Below the pieces are notes generated by a model. The model saw only the letters and a program-made list of their open reading frames with translations, searched no databases and was not told where the DNA came from. A DNA stretch of 64,000 nucleotides from UBA2450 sp045226015 (lineage in GTDB: Bacteria > Bacillota_I > Bacilli_A > RFN20 > CAG-826), in the NCBI GenBank assembly GCA_045226015.1, contig JBGVBY010000013.1:186001-250000 (forward strand), in the 5' to 3' direction. Position numbers and translations under genes: made by a program. Shown piece by piece: positions 1-8,806 of this stretch (position 1 is its first letter; each line of letters begins with the position of its first letter).

Positions 1-152
1 TTCGTGCTTTCTCCAAACAGTCCTTTTATTCCTTCAACAAAGCTAATATGACTTGACCCTATAAATATAGAGGCAACAAACGCTACAAGTAAAAGAACAC
101 TGATGGAGATTAAAAATATCAGTCTTTTTTGTTTGAGTGATAATGAACTCAT
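1..152 (-). CDS. FecCD-like ABC transporter permease, N-terminal fragment
   Basis: The minus strand reads an open frame from an ATG at 152 to the window edge, about 50 codons. It has a short basic start (MSSLSLKQKR), one hydrophobic helix, and then the stretch GSSHISFVEGIKGLFG. A first helix followed by 'G...is..e.i..lfg' is how FecCD/BtuC-type iron-siderophore or cobalamin permeases begin, so this is probably the inner-membrane subunit of an iron or corrinoid importer. Only the N-terminus is visible, so the family is inferred from a short match. It is divergent from a TetR regulator, with a perfect palindrome between them that is a likely operator. Confidence 0.5.
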   Translation of the reverse strand, partial: MSSLSLKQKRLIFLISISVLLLVAFVASIFIGSSHISFVEGIKGLFGEST

Positions 153-164
153 GGTTTAATCCTA

Positions 165-180
165 ATCTATAAATATAGAT
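165..180. promoter_or_regulatory. Perfect palindrome, candidate TetR operator
   Basis: ATCTAT-AAAT-ATAGAT is a perfect inverted repeat (6-bp arms, 4-bp centre) in the gap between the divergent permease and TetR genes. It lies 13 bp upstream of the permease ATG and just ahead of the regulator's -10-like box at 209-214. TetR repressors usually bind such sites to control themselves and a divergent partner. The binding is inferred, not shown. Confidence 0.5.
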
Positions 181-224
181 AAGAATAGATAAAAAGAAAC
201 AATAATAGTATAATGTGTTCGATT

Positions 225-782
225 ATGAGATATAAGAGTAGTGAAAAAAGTGCGTTAAAAAGAATCGAAGACGCTTTATGTGACCTCATTCAAAAAGAAG
301 ACTATAACAAGTTAACTTGTTCGGACATCATTAAAGAGTCAAAAGTATCAAGATCGACATTCTATTTATACTTTAAAAACAAGGATCAAGTTGTCACTTT
401 ATTATGTGATAACATCTTTAATCATGTTTTTGATCATCATTTGAGTAAAGAAAAGCATCATGATTTCTCTCATGAACATGAAAACTACATCAAGATGATT
501 GATCATTCTTTCTATCATTTTCTTGAAGATAAAGAATTAATTCTTTCTATCCTCAATAGTGGGGCATCTTCCATCTTCTTAAAGCAACTAAGAAAAAGAG
601 TGAGGCCTCTAATAAGCCATCTCTTAGAAGAAGGGATAATTGGGAATAACGATGTACCGTTTGATATGAAAGAACATCAATATGTGAACGGTTATACCTC
701 TTTACTTCAGTATTATTTAAGACACGCGAATGACGTTAAACCTGAAGTGATAAGCGAATATTTCATAAAAATGTGTAGATGA
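225..782 (+). CDS. TetR/AcrR family transcriptional regulator
   Basis: A protein of about 185 residues with a TetR-type N-terminal helix-turn-helix (roughly residues 1-50): a helix with SALKRIEDALCDLI, then TCSDIIKESKVSRSTFYLYFKNKDQV, the typical 'tv.dI...agvsr.tFY.yF.~K~~l' signature. The C-terminal half is all-helical and should bind an effector; it resembles the short TetR subgroup related to DhaS. An ATG at 213 lies inside a TATAAT box (209-214), so I favour the ATG at 225, which would leave a leader of about 4 nt. The divergent neighbour looks like an iron-type permease, so it probably represses that transporter; the ligand is unknown. Confidence 0.8.
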   Translation: MRYKSSEKSALKRIEDALCDLIQKEDYNKLTCSDIIKESKVSRSTFYLYFKNKDQVVTLLCDNIFNHVFDHHLSKEKHHDFSHEHENYIKMIDHSFYHFLEDKELILSILNSGASSIFLKQLRKRVRPLISHLLEEGIIGNNDVPFDMKEHQYVNGYTSLLQYYLRHANDVKPEVISEYFIKMCR

Positions 783-857
783 ATTTCTATATTTTTTTAT
801 TTTTCTATTTTTAATAGATATGTTTTTGAGTATCATATTACAAATGAGGTAAAAATC

Positions 858-2066
858 ATGGATGAATTATTAGAATTAATTAGTAAAGAACAAGACCGTC
901 AAAATAGTGGCATTGAACTCATTGCAAGTGAGAATTATACATCTAAAAATATAAGAAATTTAACTGGCAGCATCTTAACAAATAAGTACGCGGAAGGATA
1001 TCCAGGAAGAAGATATTATGGAGGATGTGAATTCGTTGACGAAATCGAAAGAATTGCAATTAAAGAATTGTGCAATCTTTTCGGTGCGAAATACGCGAAC
1101 GTACAACCTCATTCTGGCTCTCAAGCTAACGCGGCAGCGTATCGTGCTTTAATGCCAAACGGAGGAAAAGTATTATCACTCGTTCTTAATGATGGAGGAC
1201 ACTTAACCCATGGCTCTAAAGTTAGTTTTTCTAGTAACTTCTATACCTTTGTCCATTACCCACTTGATAAATCAGGTAGATTAAATTACGACTCAATTAG
1301 AGAAATCGCTTTAGCAGAAAAACCAGACGTTATCTTAAGCGGTTATAGCGCTTATCCTTATGAAATTGATTTTAAAAAAATCAAGGAAATCTGTGACGAA
1401 GTAGGTTGCTTCATGATGGTGGATATGGCCCATATCGCTGGACTTATTGCTGCTAAAAAACACATTTCTCCTATTCCATATGCAGATATCGTTACTAGTA
1501 CCACTCATAAGACCTTAAGAGGACCTAGAGGCGGAATTATTCTCACTAACAGTGATGAATTAATTAAGAAAATCAACTCTGCTGTCTTCCCATTTTATCA
1601 AGGCGGACCACTTGAACACGTTATCGCCGCTAAGGCTCAATGCTTCAAAGAAGCAAATAGTGGTGAATTCGTAAAATATGTAGAAAGTTTGATGAACAAC
1701 ACCAAAGTATGTTCAAAAACATTACGTGAATTGGGCGCTTTAGCAACAGATACAGAAAATCACTTATTCCTTCTCAATACCTTAGATTCATTTGGAATCA
1801 CTGGCTTAGAAGCTCAAAAGAAATTAGAAGAAATTGGAGTGACCACGAATAAGAACATGATTCCTGGAGATAAACTTACTCCAAAAGAAACTAGTGGACT
1901 TCGTATTGGCTTTGCGGCAGTTACTACTAGAGGCTGTACTGAAAGCGATGCAAAAGAAATTGCAAAACTGATGTTTGACTATCTAAAAGGCAATATCGAC
2001 ACCGATTCTGCAAAAGCGAAAGTCAAAGAAATCACTTCTAGATGGAAGCTCATTGAAAACATTTAA
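858..2066 (+). CDS. glyA: Serine hydroxymethyltransferase
   Basis: PLP enzyme that interconverts serine and glycine while charging tetrahydrofolate with a one-carbon unit, feeding purine, thymidylate and methionine synthesis in the cytoplasm. At 402 residues it has the usual length. Visible landmarks are SENYTS near residue 24, NKYAEGYPGRRYYGG (42-56), QPHSGSQAN (83-91), and the PLP-binding lysine, K218, in TSTTHKTLRGPRGG. A start at 858 is supported by GAGGT 9 bp upstream. It appears to be monocistronic and is closed by a bidirectional terminator shared with the convergent hydrolase gene. Confidence 0.97.
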   Translation: MDELLELISKEQDRQNSGIELIASENYTSKNIRNLTGSILTNKYAEGYPGRRYYGGCEFVDEIERIAIKELCNLFGAKYANVQPHSGSQANAAAYRALMPNGGKVLSLVLNDGGHLTHGSKVSFSSNFYTFVHYPLDKSGRLNYDSIREIALAEKPDVILSGYSAYPYEIDFKKIKEICDEVGCFMMVDMAHIAGLIAAKKHISPIPYADIVTSTTHKTLRGPRGGIILTNSDELIKKINSAVFPFYQGGPLEHVIAAKAQCFKEANSGEFVKYVESLMNNTKVCSKTLRELGALATDTENHLFLLNTLDSFGITGLEAQKKLEEIGVTTNKNMIPGDKLTPKETSGLRIGFAAVTTRGCTESDAKEIAKLMFDYLKGNIDTDSAKAKVKEITSRWKLIENI

Positions 2067-2072
2067 AAAAAT

Positions 2073-2093
2073 AAGACCAATAGGGTCTTTTAT
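2073..2093. terminator. Bidirectional terminator between glyA and hydrolase gene
   Basis: AAGACC/GGTCTT hairpin (2073-2078 with 2084-2089, 5-nt loop). It is flanked by A-rich sequence on the left and T-rich sequence on the right, so it can end transcripts from both convergent genes. Confidence 0.75.
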
Positions 2094-3019
2094 TTTTGTT
2101 CGATGAATTCTTTAACCACTCTTTTGTAGCGATCTTCATTGATGATATAACTAATTCCGTGTTCCGCTCCTTTAAAGAGTTCATATTGGACTTTATCAGG
2201 ATAAGCGTCGTATAGTCTCTTTGAGAATTCGTATGGAACAATTGTGTCGATATCACCGTGGATGATCAAGAATTTAGCCTTTGAATCTTTTACACTTAGT
2301 GAAGCGTCATCTTTTGAAAAACTAGAATGACCAAAGATGATTGAAGTTAAATTGGCGATTGGGTATAAAATCTTTGGATTTGCTTTAAGGAACACTTTGA
2401 TTGTCTGATAAATAATTTCTTTTGGTTTAAGATAAGGACAATCAGCGATGACTAAATCTCCTTCTTTAAGGTTATTAGAGGCAAGTAAGACACTTGCTCC
2501 ACCCATAGAAATGCCGATTAAAACGATTTTAATATCGTTTCCAAAGGTTTTATAGGCAAAGTCGATCCAACTCTTAACATCTTTCTTTTCACGCACTCCA
2601 AAGGTTATTTGGTGGCCCTTAGATAACCCGTGTCCTCTTTCATCAGCAAGGATAACGTTATAGCCAGAATCAATCATGAGTCGAGCGCCACCAGAGAAGT
2701 CTCTAGTTGCGGTTCCACGATATCCATGCATCATGATGCAAACTGTTTTGGAATTATTTCTATATAATCTAGCGTGCAGTTTGATTTTATCAAAAGAAGT
2801 GATATATGCATCTTCATAAGGGACTTCGTTAATTCTATCTATAAGATTCATCACTCTTTCTTTAGAAGCAAACTTAAGAGTGGCGGCAGTTAATTTACGG
2901 TCATCATTTTGTCCTTTATGGGGACTATAGTAATTCGCATAGTTAATGTAAGCTAGGAGCGCAAAAAAGATGAGAACTAGTCCACCAAAAACTCCTAAAG
3001 TGATATACAACCAAAGCAT
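2090..3019 (-). CDS. Membrane-anchored alpha/beta hydrolase
   Basis: Serine hydrolase of 309 residues with an N-terminal hydrophobic anchor (residues 2-27, no obvious cleavage site), so the catalytic domain is probably tethered to the membrane. The alpha/beta-hydrolase core shows the oxyanion segment MMHGYRGT (97-103), DERGHGLSKG (126-135), the nucleophile elbow GISMGG with Ser171, and a likely acid (D255 or D257) and base (H286) in HGDIDTIVP and GAEHG. The family includes esterases, lipases and peptidases related to YqkD/BEM46-type hydrolases; the substrate cannot be inferred. It is a lone minus-strand gene between glyA and asnA. Confidence 0.85.
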   Translation of the reverse strand: MLWLYITLGVFGGLVLIFFALLAYINYANYYSPHKGQNDDRKLTAATLKFASKERVMNLIDRINEVPYEDAYITSFDKIKLHARLYRNNSKTVCIMMHGYRGTATRDFSGGARLMIDSGYNVILADERGHGLSKGHQITFGVREKKDVKSWIDFAYKTFGNDIKIVLIGISMGGASVLLASNNLKEGDLVIADCPYLKPKEIIYQTIKVFLKANPKILYPIANLTSIIFGHSSFSKDDASLSVKDSKAKFLIIHGDIDTIVPYEFSKRLYDAYPDKVQYELFKGAEHGISYIINEDRYKRVVKEFIEQK

Positions 3020-3093
3020 GTAAATATTTTACTTAATAAGACTAAAAATAAAAATATTTTATTTGCGACTTATTTCTTTTATAATCAATTGCG

Positions 3094-4101
3094 ATGAAAA
3101 AAGATATTTACGATATTAATTACCATAGTGTTCTTGATGTCTATGAGACTCAAAAGGCAATTAAGTTTGTTAAAGACACATTCCAAAAGTCTTTATCTAA
3201 ACGTTTAAATCTTTTAAGAGTGACCGCTCCATTGTTTGTGCTTAATAAAAGTGGATTAAACGATGGATTAAGTGGAAAAGAAACTCCGATATCTTTTAAT
3301 GCGAATAATATTGACGATGATATTGAAATCGTCCATTCTCTAGCAAAATGGAAAAGAATGGCCCTTTCTAAATACGATATCCATGTCGATAAAGGCATCT
3401 ACACTGATATGAACGCGATTAGAAAAGATGAAAACATCGATTTCATTCATTCAATCTACGTTGATCAATGGGATTGGGAAAAACATATCTTAGAAAAGAA
3501 TCGTACTTACCGTTATCTTAAAAGTGTAGTGAGAAAGATTTATGCATGCATATTTGAATTATCAAATAAAGTTGCAGAAAAATACCCTGATTTAAAGAAT
3601 GAATTACCCAAAGATATCTTCTTTATATCCACGAAAGAATTAGAAAAAATGTATCCAAATCTCTCTAGAAAAGAAAGAGAAGATGAGATTACTAGAATCC
3701 ATAAAGCGGTGTTCTTATATCAAATCGGAGGAAATCTTAAAGATGGTAGACCTCATGATGATCGAGCTGCCGACTATGATGATTGGAAACTCAATGGAGA
3801 CATCTTAGTCTATTATTCTCTTTACGATATGGCGTTTGAACTATCTAGCATGGGTATCAGAGTGAATAAAGATAGTTTAGTTAAACAACTCAAAGCTAAA
3901 GGTGAAGAATATAAGCTTAGTAACGATTACTGTAAATCAATTCTTGATGATACACTTCCTCAATCAATCGGAGGAGGAATTGGACAATCCAGACTCTGTA
4001 TGTTCATGCTTAAGAAAGCACACATCGGAGAAGTCCAAGTATCAAACTGGAACGAAAAAGAAGTTGAAGAACTCAAAAAACATAATATATATCTTTTATA
4101 G
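3094..4101 (+). CDS. asnA: Aspartate--ammonia ligase (asparagine synthetase A)
   Basis: Makes asparagine from aspartate, ammonia and ATP. The 335-residue length and class II aminoacyl-tRNA-synthetase-like fold match AsnA. Recognisable segments are the N-terminal VTAPLFV..GLNDGL, SLAKWKR..L, YVDQWDWEK, GRPHDDRAADYDDWKLNGD, and GGGIGQSRLCM near the C-terminus. There is no Shine-Dalgarno site. Instead TATAAT sits at 3080-3085, 8 bp before the ATG, which implies a leader of 2-3 nt or none. The next gene, a PTS-type permease, starts 9 bp downstream, so the two are probably cotranscribed. Confidence 0.97.
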   Translation: MKKDIYDINYHSVLDVYETQKAIKFVKDTFQKSLSKRLNLLRVTAPLFVLNKSGLNDGLSGKETPISFNANNIDDDIEIVHSLAKWKRMALSKYDIHVDKGIYTDMNAIRKDENIDFIHSIYVDQWDWEKHILEKNRTYRYLKSVVRKIYACIFELSNKVAEKYPDLKNELPKDIFFISTKELEKMYPNLSRKEREDEITRIHKAVFLYQIGGNLKDGRPHDDRAADYDDWKLNGDILVYYSLYDMAFELSSMGIRVNKDSLVKQLKAKGEEYKLSNDYCKSILDDTLPQSIGGGIGQSRLCMFMLKKAHIGEVQVSNWNEKEVEELKKHNIYLL

Positions 4102-4110
4102 AGGCTAAAT

Positions 4111-5298
4111 ATGGAAGAAACAGCAAAAAAAACAAATAAAATATTAGATTTCTTTATTAAAACCCTTAACGGAACCGCTTATGGATTATTCGCTACTTTA
4201 ATTGTAGGAACAATCTTTGGAGCGATTTCAACATTTTTCTCCTATGGAGAATACGATAATGGTTTTTGCTGGTTCATGACGAGACTATTTAGTTCTTCCG
4301 TCCGTGTTATATATTCCTATGAAACCCTAGATGGAGTAAAAACCATCTCTAGTGGTGGGCTTGGTTATGTTTTACAAATGTTAACAGGTGCAGGAATAGG
4401 AGTTGGAGTTGGCTTATCACTTAAATTTGACCCACTTAAAACAATAGTTTTAGCGGCTGTCGGAGAAATTGCTGCTTTCTTCTCTTTATCCACTGGATTT
4501 GTAACTGATCCAAGCAATTTGAAGTATTTATTTGGTTCTTTCCAAGCTGGAGATCCATTAACTATTTATTTCGTCTGCATATTAACCGCTTTAGCGATGA
4601 AATATCTATTCCGTAAGAAAACACCTGTAGATGTGGTTTTGATCCCATTATTAGGAGCGTCTATTGGTTTAGTTACCGCTTTAGGAGTAAGGTATCCTTC
4701 TATATGTGTTACTTACGCGATTAGATGGCTCGTCGCTAATGGAACACAGGCTGAGCCATTCTCTATGGGAATTATTGTTGCTGTACTTATGGGTATGGCC
4801 CTTACCGCTCCTATTAGTAGTGCGGCTATTGCTGCCGTTATATTTGTTAAAGATGGAGCAGATTCTACTGGATTAATGATTGCTAGTGGAGCAGCAATTG
4901 TTGGCTGTTCAACGCAAATGATTGGTTTTGCGGTTCAATCTAGAAAAGATAATCCGATTGGAACAGTTATCTCCGTTGCCATTGGAACAAGTATGTTCCA
5001 GTTTAAGAATATTCTTAAAAAACCTGTTATTTGGTTACCAACTATCATCACTTCAGCGATTTTAGGCCCTATTTCTACATGCTGGATTAAATTACAATGT
5101 GAAGGGGCTAATGCTGGTATGGGTACCGCAGGACTAGTTGGTCAAATTGGTACAGTTGTATCTACTGGAGTTGATAAATGGCAAACCTGGGTTGGAATAT
5201 TTGGGCTTCAAATAGTGGCCCCTGCCATTTTGGTGTTCTTGTTTGATTTACTCTTTAGAAAACTTGGTTGGATTAAAGAAGGAGATTTAAAGATTTAA
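4111..5298 (+). CDS. PTS_EIIC_2-family membrane permease
   Basis: A polytopic membrane protein of 395 residues with about nine hydrophobic segments. The region GCSTQMIGFAV..RKDNPIG...GTSMFQFKNILKKP and SAILGPIST is what I recall of the PF13303 (PTS_EIIC_2) permeases. These resemble PTS IIC subunits but usually occur without IIA/IIB domains, and none are visible nearby. The transported compound is unknown. The gene follows asnA by 9 bp with a weak GAGG site and ends in a hairpin, so asnA plus this permease look like one transcription unit. A link to amino acid or ammonium metabolism is only a guess from position. Confidence 0.7.
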   Translation: MEETAKKTNKILDFFIKTLNGTAYGLFATLIVGTIFGAISTFFSYGEYDNGFCWFMTRLFSSSVRVIYSYETLDGVKTISSGGLGYVLQMLTGAGIGVGVGLSLKFDPLKTIVLAAVGEIAAFFSLSTGFVTDPSNLKYLFGSFQAGDPLTIYFVCILTALAMKYLFRKKTPVDVVLIPLLGASIGLVTALGVRYPSICVTYAIRWLVANGTQAEPFSMGIIVAVLMGMALTAPISSAAIAAVIFVKDGADSTGLMIASGAAIVGCSTQMIGFAVQSRKDNPIGTVISVAIGTSMFQFKNILKKPVIWLPTIITSAILGPISTCWIKLQCEGANAGMGTAGLVGQIGTVVSTGVDKWQTWVGIFGLQIVAPAILVFLFDLLFRKLGWIKEGDLKI

Positions 5299-5318
5299 GG
5301 CGCTTTCGCGTCTTTTTT
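5299..5318 (+). terminator. Rho-independent terminator
   Basis: Short hairpin GGCGC-TTTC-GCGTC (one G-U pair) followed by six T, directly after the permease stop codon. Confidence 0.6.
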
Positions 5319-5331
5319 ATAAGAGAAAGAT

Positions 5332-7134
5332 ATGAAGAAAATTGTTTTATTACCAATTTCATTACTCGCTAGTGGATTACTTTGCTTAAATGAAGGTCAA
5401 TCTACTTACGAATTAAAAGCCATCGATGGATATGTGATTGCCACTGACGGATGTTCTAAAAAGAGTTTACCAAAATATATCGATTTAAATGATGTTTCTG
5501 ATTCAGATATTAGAAGCTATTATTCTTCATTAATTTCACTTAGTGAAGAAGAGAGAAAAGGCACTAACCTTCTTAAGAATCTTAAGCCTATTCTCTACCA
5601 AATGAATTATTACACATATGACGACATTTGGAAGGCATATGAAATCACCGATCGTAACTGGGAATTATCTCCTGCTAGTGAAGATGCCTATGGAAATTAT
5701 GACATTACTTCTAAAACATACTCAAACTATGTTTATAAGAAGAACAACCCATACGTTCATACTCTTTATAGAGATTTAAATGACGAAAGTGGATACATCC
5801 AAGAGTGGGGTGACCACACAATAAATGGCACTAATAGAGAACACGTCTGGTGCCAATCTCGTGGATTTAAAGCTCCTGAAGGTGCTGAAGGCCCAGCTGG
5901 AACAGATTTACATCACCTCATCAGTGGAGATGGCTATGTTAACCAACAAATTCATAATAATAGTCCTTATGGATTCGTTAATGTTGTGAGTAAAGTTGGT
6001 AATCAAGAATACACAAAAAACAATAAGCTTGGTACCGCAAAACATACTTCTAGTGAAGATCAATCAACTTTAGTGTTTGAACCTCAAGATAGTGATAAAG
6101 GTGATATTGCTAGAGCTATATTCTATATGGCAGCCCGCTATAACAACTATAGTGGCACTGATATAATCAGTGATTATGAGCCAAACTTAATCGTTGTTAA
6201 TTATGCAACTGATGACGGGAAAAGCGAAATGAGTAGTGCAACTCATCCAGTGGGAATGGGTATTTTAAGCGATCTTCTCGCTTGGAACAAACTCGATCCT
6301 GTTGACGAATACGAAATTCATAGAAATAACTTAATTTATCGTAACTATCAAGGAAACCGTAATCCATTCATCGATTTCCCTGAATGGGCAGACTATATCT
6401 GGGGAACAGTGGATAACGATGGAAGTAACTATAATCCAACTGTTACTAGAGCTGCTAATCCAAGTAGTGATGCAATTAATGATAAGGGATTATCTATATC
6501 TATAACTCATGCAAAATTAGATGTAAATGAAACTGCTAAAGTCAGAGCAATTACCGCTGATGAAAGTGGTATTACATGGGAAAGTAGTAACTCCAACATA
6601 GTTGAATTATCAAAAACTACCTCTAATAGTGGAGAAGAAATCACCTTAACCGCTAAAGCGTTAGGTAGCGCAATTATCACCGCTAGAGCAACTGTAGAAG
6701 GCGTTGATTTTGTTAGAGAAATCAGTGTTTCTGTTAAACACTTAGAATCCATCTCCGTTAGTGGAATGAAGACTGAATATAAAACAAAAGAAATATTCAC
6801 CACTGATGGAATGGTGGTCATTGCTCACTATAGTGATGAGAGTACAGAAATCATCCCTCTTAGTGAAGTCACAATCACCGAGCCTGATATGTCCACAAAA
6901 GGTGAAAAAGTAGTTACTGTAACCTATAAAAACGTCAGTGTTTCTTTCACAATTAATGTTAAAGGACCAAATATCGTTTTATACGCTGTGATAGGTGGAG
7001 GAGCACTTGTTCTTATAACTATAGTTATAATTGTTTTTGCAAAAAGTAATAAAAAGACCAAAAAGAAAATCATTAGCACTGTTAAAAAGGGTGCGAAAAC
7101 ATATAAAAAGCCAACTCTAAAAAGAAATAATTGA
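5332..7134 (+). CDS. Secreted, membrane-anchored endonuclease I family nuclease with Ig-like domains
   Basis: A 600-residue surface protein. It has a signal peptide (residues 1-23), then a nuclease domain of the endonuclease I (PF04231) type, with NREHVWCQSRGF and GTDLHHLISGDGYVNQ carrying the presumed metal-binding and catalytic histidines. A Big_2-like Ig domain follows (about 385-465, ending VKH) and then a Big_3-like domain (LESISVSGMKTEYKTKE to VSFTINV, about 468-545). The tail is one transmembrane helix (about 548-567) with a lysine-rich end facing the cytoplasm. It probably degrades extracellular DNA or RNA while held at the cell surface, supplying nucleotides or phosphate or clearing DNA. 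It follows a terminator and carries an AGAGAAAG-type ribosome site. Confidence 0.85.
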   Translation: MKKIVLLPISLLASGLLCLNEGQSTYELKAIDGYVIATDGCSKKSLPKYIDLNDVSDSDIRSYYSSLISLSEEERKGTNLLKNLKPILYQMNYYTYDDIWKAYEITDRNWELSPASEDAYGNYDITSKTYSNYVYKKNNPYVHTLYRDLNDESGYIQEWGDHTINGTNREHVWCQSRGFKAPEGAEGPAGTDLHHLISGDGYVNQQIHNNSPYGFVNVVSKVGNQEYTKNNKLGTAKHTSSEDQSTLVFEPQDSDKGDIARAIFYMAARYNNYSGTDIISDYEPNLIVVNYATDDGKSEMSSATHPVGMGILSDLLAWNKLDPVDEYEIHRNNLIYRNYQGNRNPFIDFPEWADYIWGTVDNDGSNYNPTVTRAANPSSDAINDKGLSISITHAKLDVNETAKVRAITADESGITWESSNSNIVELSKTTSNSGEEITLTAKALGSAIITARATVEGVDFVREISVSVKHLESISVSGMKTEYKTKEIFTTDGMVVIAHYSDESTEIIPLSEVTITEPDMSTKGEKVVTVTYKNVSVSFTINVKGPNIVLYAVIGGGALVLITIVIIVFAKSNKKTKKKIISTVKKGAKTYKKPTLKRNN

Positions 7135-7192
7135 TACTCCGTTTTTGAATTGACTTATAATATAAGTGTCAATTTGTATAGGAGATAATATA

Positions 7193-8596
7193 ATGGCAAA
7201 TTTAGACGAAAGAATTTGTATTATTGGTGGTGGACCAGCTGGTATTTCTGCTGCCATGTACCTTCAAAAGAAGGGATACAAGAATTTTGAAATTTACGAA
7301 AAATTAAACAAAGTTGGTGGTAAATCCTATTCCCCACAAATCGAAGTTAATGGCGAAAAACGTTCCTATGAAACCGGAGCGATTATGGGTGCTTTAACTT
7401 ATTGGGCTGTTAGTGAAGTCGAAGAATTCGGTGGAACTAGCCACGCTGATGGTCCAAACATGAGAAGAATGTACCGTGATAGTACAGGGAAAGAAATTCA
7501 TCCATTTGAACCAAAAGTCGATTTCTCATTCAAAAAACTCTTTAGTTTAGTAAAGCTAAAGAAACAAATGAAGAGACTTGTTAAGATCATGAACACCAAA
7601 TACAAAGGATATGACTGCTATGGTCATAGAGGTGTTGCTCAAGGTAAATATGATGGTCTTTCTAAAGAAGTTGATAATCACCTTCAAAGAATGACTGGCG
7701 AAAACCCAAATCTTAAAGATTTAGCATTACCATTTGCAGAATTTTGCAAATTAAATAAAGTTGAAGAAGTTATGAGAATCTGGATTGGTCCTTATACTTC
7801 GTTTGGATATGGATATTTTGATGAAATTCCAGCCGCGTATGTTATGAAATATTTAGACACAACAACCGCGATTGAATTCGTCAATATGAGACTATGGACA
7901 TGGAAAGACGGCACTCAATCAATTTACGTTAACGCAAATAAGAAACTTCTCCATCCAGTTCACTTAAACACTGAAGTTGTCAAAGTTGAACGTCCAGAAG
8001 GTAAGAAAATTAAAGTCACCATCAAAGATGAAAAAGGTAGTAGAGTGGAGGAATTCGATAAACTTATCGTTACGACACCTCTTGATAGATTCCTTAATTA
8101 CAGTGACGCTAGAGAAGACGAAAAAGAATTATTCTCTAAGATCGTTCATGAAGAATATGTCGACTTCATCGCGAAGTTTGATAAAGATGGTGGCCCAACC
8201 ATTTCTGGATATATCTTTGATAACATGACTCCAGAAACTAGAGGACACGCGATGGTTTATTACCATCGTTGGGAAGATTTGAAAGCCAATTGTCCAAGTG
8301 TTGTCTATGCATTAAGAAATCACGAAGGCATGGAAAGCATTCCTTACGATGACACGATTAGAATGATGCAAGAAGACATGAAGAAATGTGGCTTCCCAGT
8401 CAAAGAAAGACTTTACGAACAAGAAACATATTATTGTCCACATGTCTCTAGTAAAGATTATGCGGATGGATGGTATGATCGCTTAGAAGCAATTCAAGGT
8501 AAAGGAAATACATATTACGCGGGTGAAATTCTCTCATTCGGTGATATGGAAGACACCTGTGCTTCTAGTAAAGATATCGTTGAAAGATTCTTCTAA
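7193..8596 (+). CDS. FAD-dependent polyunsaturated fatty acid isomerase-like protein
   Basis: A flavoprotein of 467 residues. The N-terminal Rossmann motif IIGGGPAGISAAMYL binds FAD, followed by EKLNKVGGKSYSP. Many segments match what I remember of the Cutibacterium (Propionibacterium) acnes PAI enzyme, which turns linoleate into t10,c12-conjugated linoleate: YETGAIMG, GYDCYGH, LWTWKDGTQ, PTISGYIFDNM, GHAMVYYHRW, PHVSSKDYADGWYD and GNTYYAGEILSFG. The enzyme is therefore probably a double-bond isomerase or related hydratase/oxidoreductase acting on host or dietary unsaturated fatty acids. The start is set at 7193, where AGGAGA lies 8 bp upstream; an in-frame codon at 7166 has no ribosome site. 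It is a single-gene unit with its own terminator. Confidence 0.75.
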   Translation: MANLDERICIIGGGPAGISAAMYLQKKGYKNFEIYEKLNKVGGKSYSPQIEVNGEKRSYETGAIMGALTYWAVSEVEEFGGTSHADGPNMRRMYRDSTGKEIHPFEPKVDFSFKKLFSLVKLKKQMKRLVKIMNTKYKGYDCYGHRGVAQGKYDGLSKEVDNHLQRMTGENPNLKDLALPFAEFCKLNKVEEVMRIWIGPYTSFGYGYFDEIPAAYVMKYLDTTTAIEFVNMRLWTWKDGTQSIYVNANKKLLHPVHLNTEVVKVERPEGKKIKVTIKDEKGSRVEEFDKLIVTTPLDRFLNYSDAREDEKELFSKIVHEEYVDFIAKFDKDGGPTISGYIFDNMTPETRGHAMVYYHRWEDLKANCPSVVYALRNHEGMESIPYDDTIRMMQEDMKKCGFPVKERLYEQETYYCPHVSSKDYADGWYDRLEAIQGKGNTYYAGEILSFGDMEDTCASSKDIVERFF

Positions 8597-8609
8597 TAAC
8601 TATAAAAAC

Positions 8610-8645
8610 AAAGCCTAGTTTAGCTCATCTAAATTGGGCTTTTTT
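8610..8645 (+). terminator. Rho-independent terminator
   Basis: AAAGCCTAGTTTAG pairs with CTAAATTGGGCTTT (G-U tolerant) across a short loop, followed by a T run. It ends the fatty acid isomerase-like gene. Confidence 0.85.
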
Positions 8646-8697
8646 CTTTGCTTGCAACCAAACTACCAAGATATAGTAAAGATTATAAATTAAAACG

Positions 8698-8718
8698 ATA
8701 TTATACAAAGTATAATAT
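8698..8718. promoter_or_regulatory. Palindrome overlapping a -10 box, candidate operator
   Basis: ATATTATAC-AAA-GTATAATAT is a perfect 9-bp inverted repeat with a 3-bp centre. Its right arm contains TATAAT (8711-8716), so a bound protein would block a promoter using that box. The 13-bp core TATACAAAGTATA recurs exactly at 46999-47011 before transketolase. The downstream gene encodes an XRE DNA-binding domain, so autoregulation is plausible. This is inference from position and sequence. Confidence 0.5.
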
Positions 8719-8806
8719 ATGTTATCATTTTTATACCTATGTAAATAAAAATTAACATAATTATTAAAAAATGTTTTTATATATAAAATGATAGTGATAT
8801 GATTAT

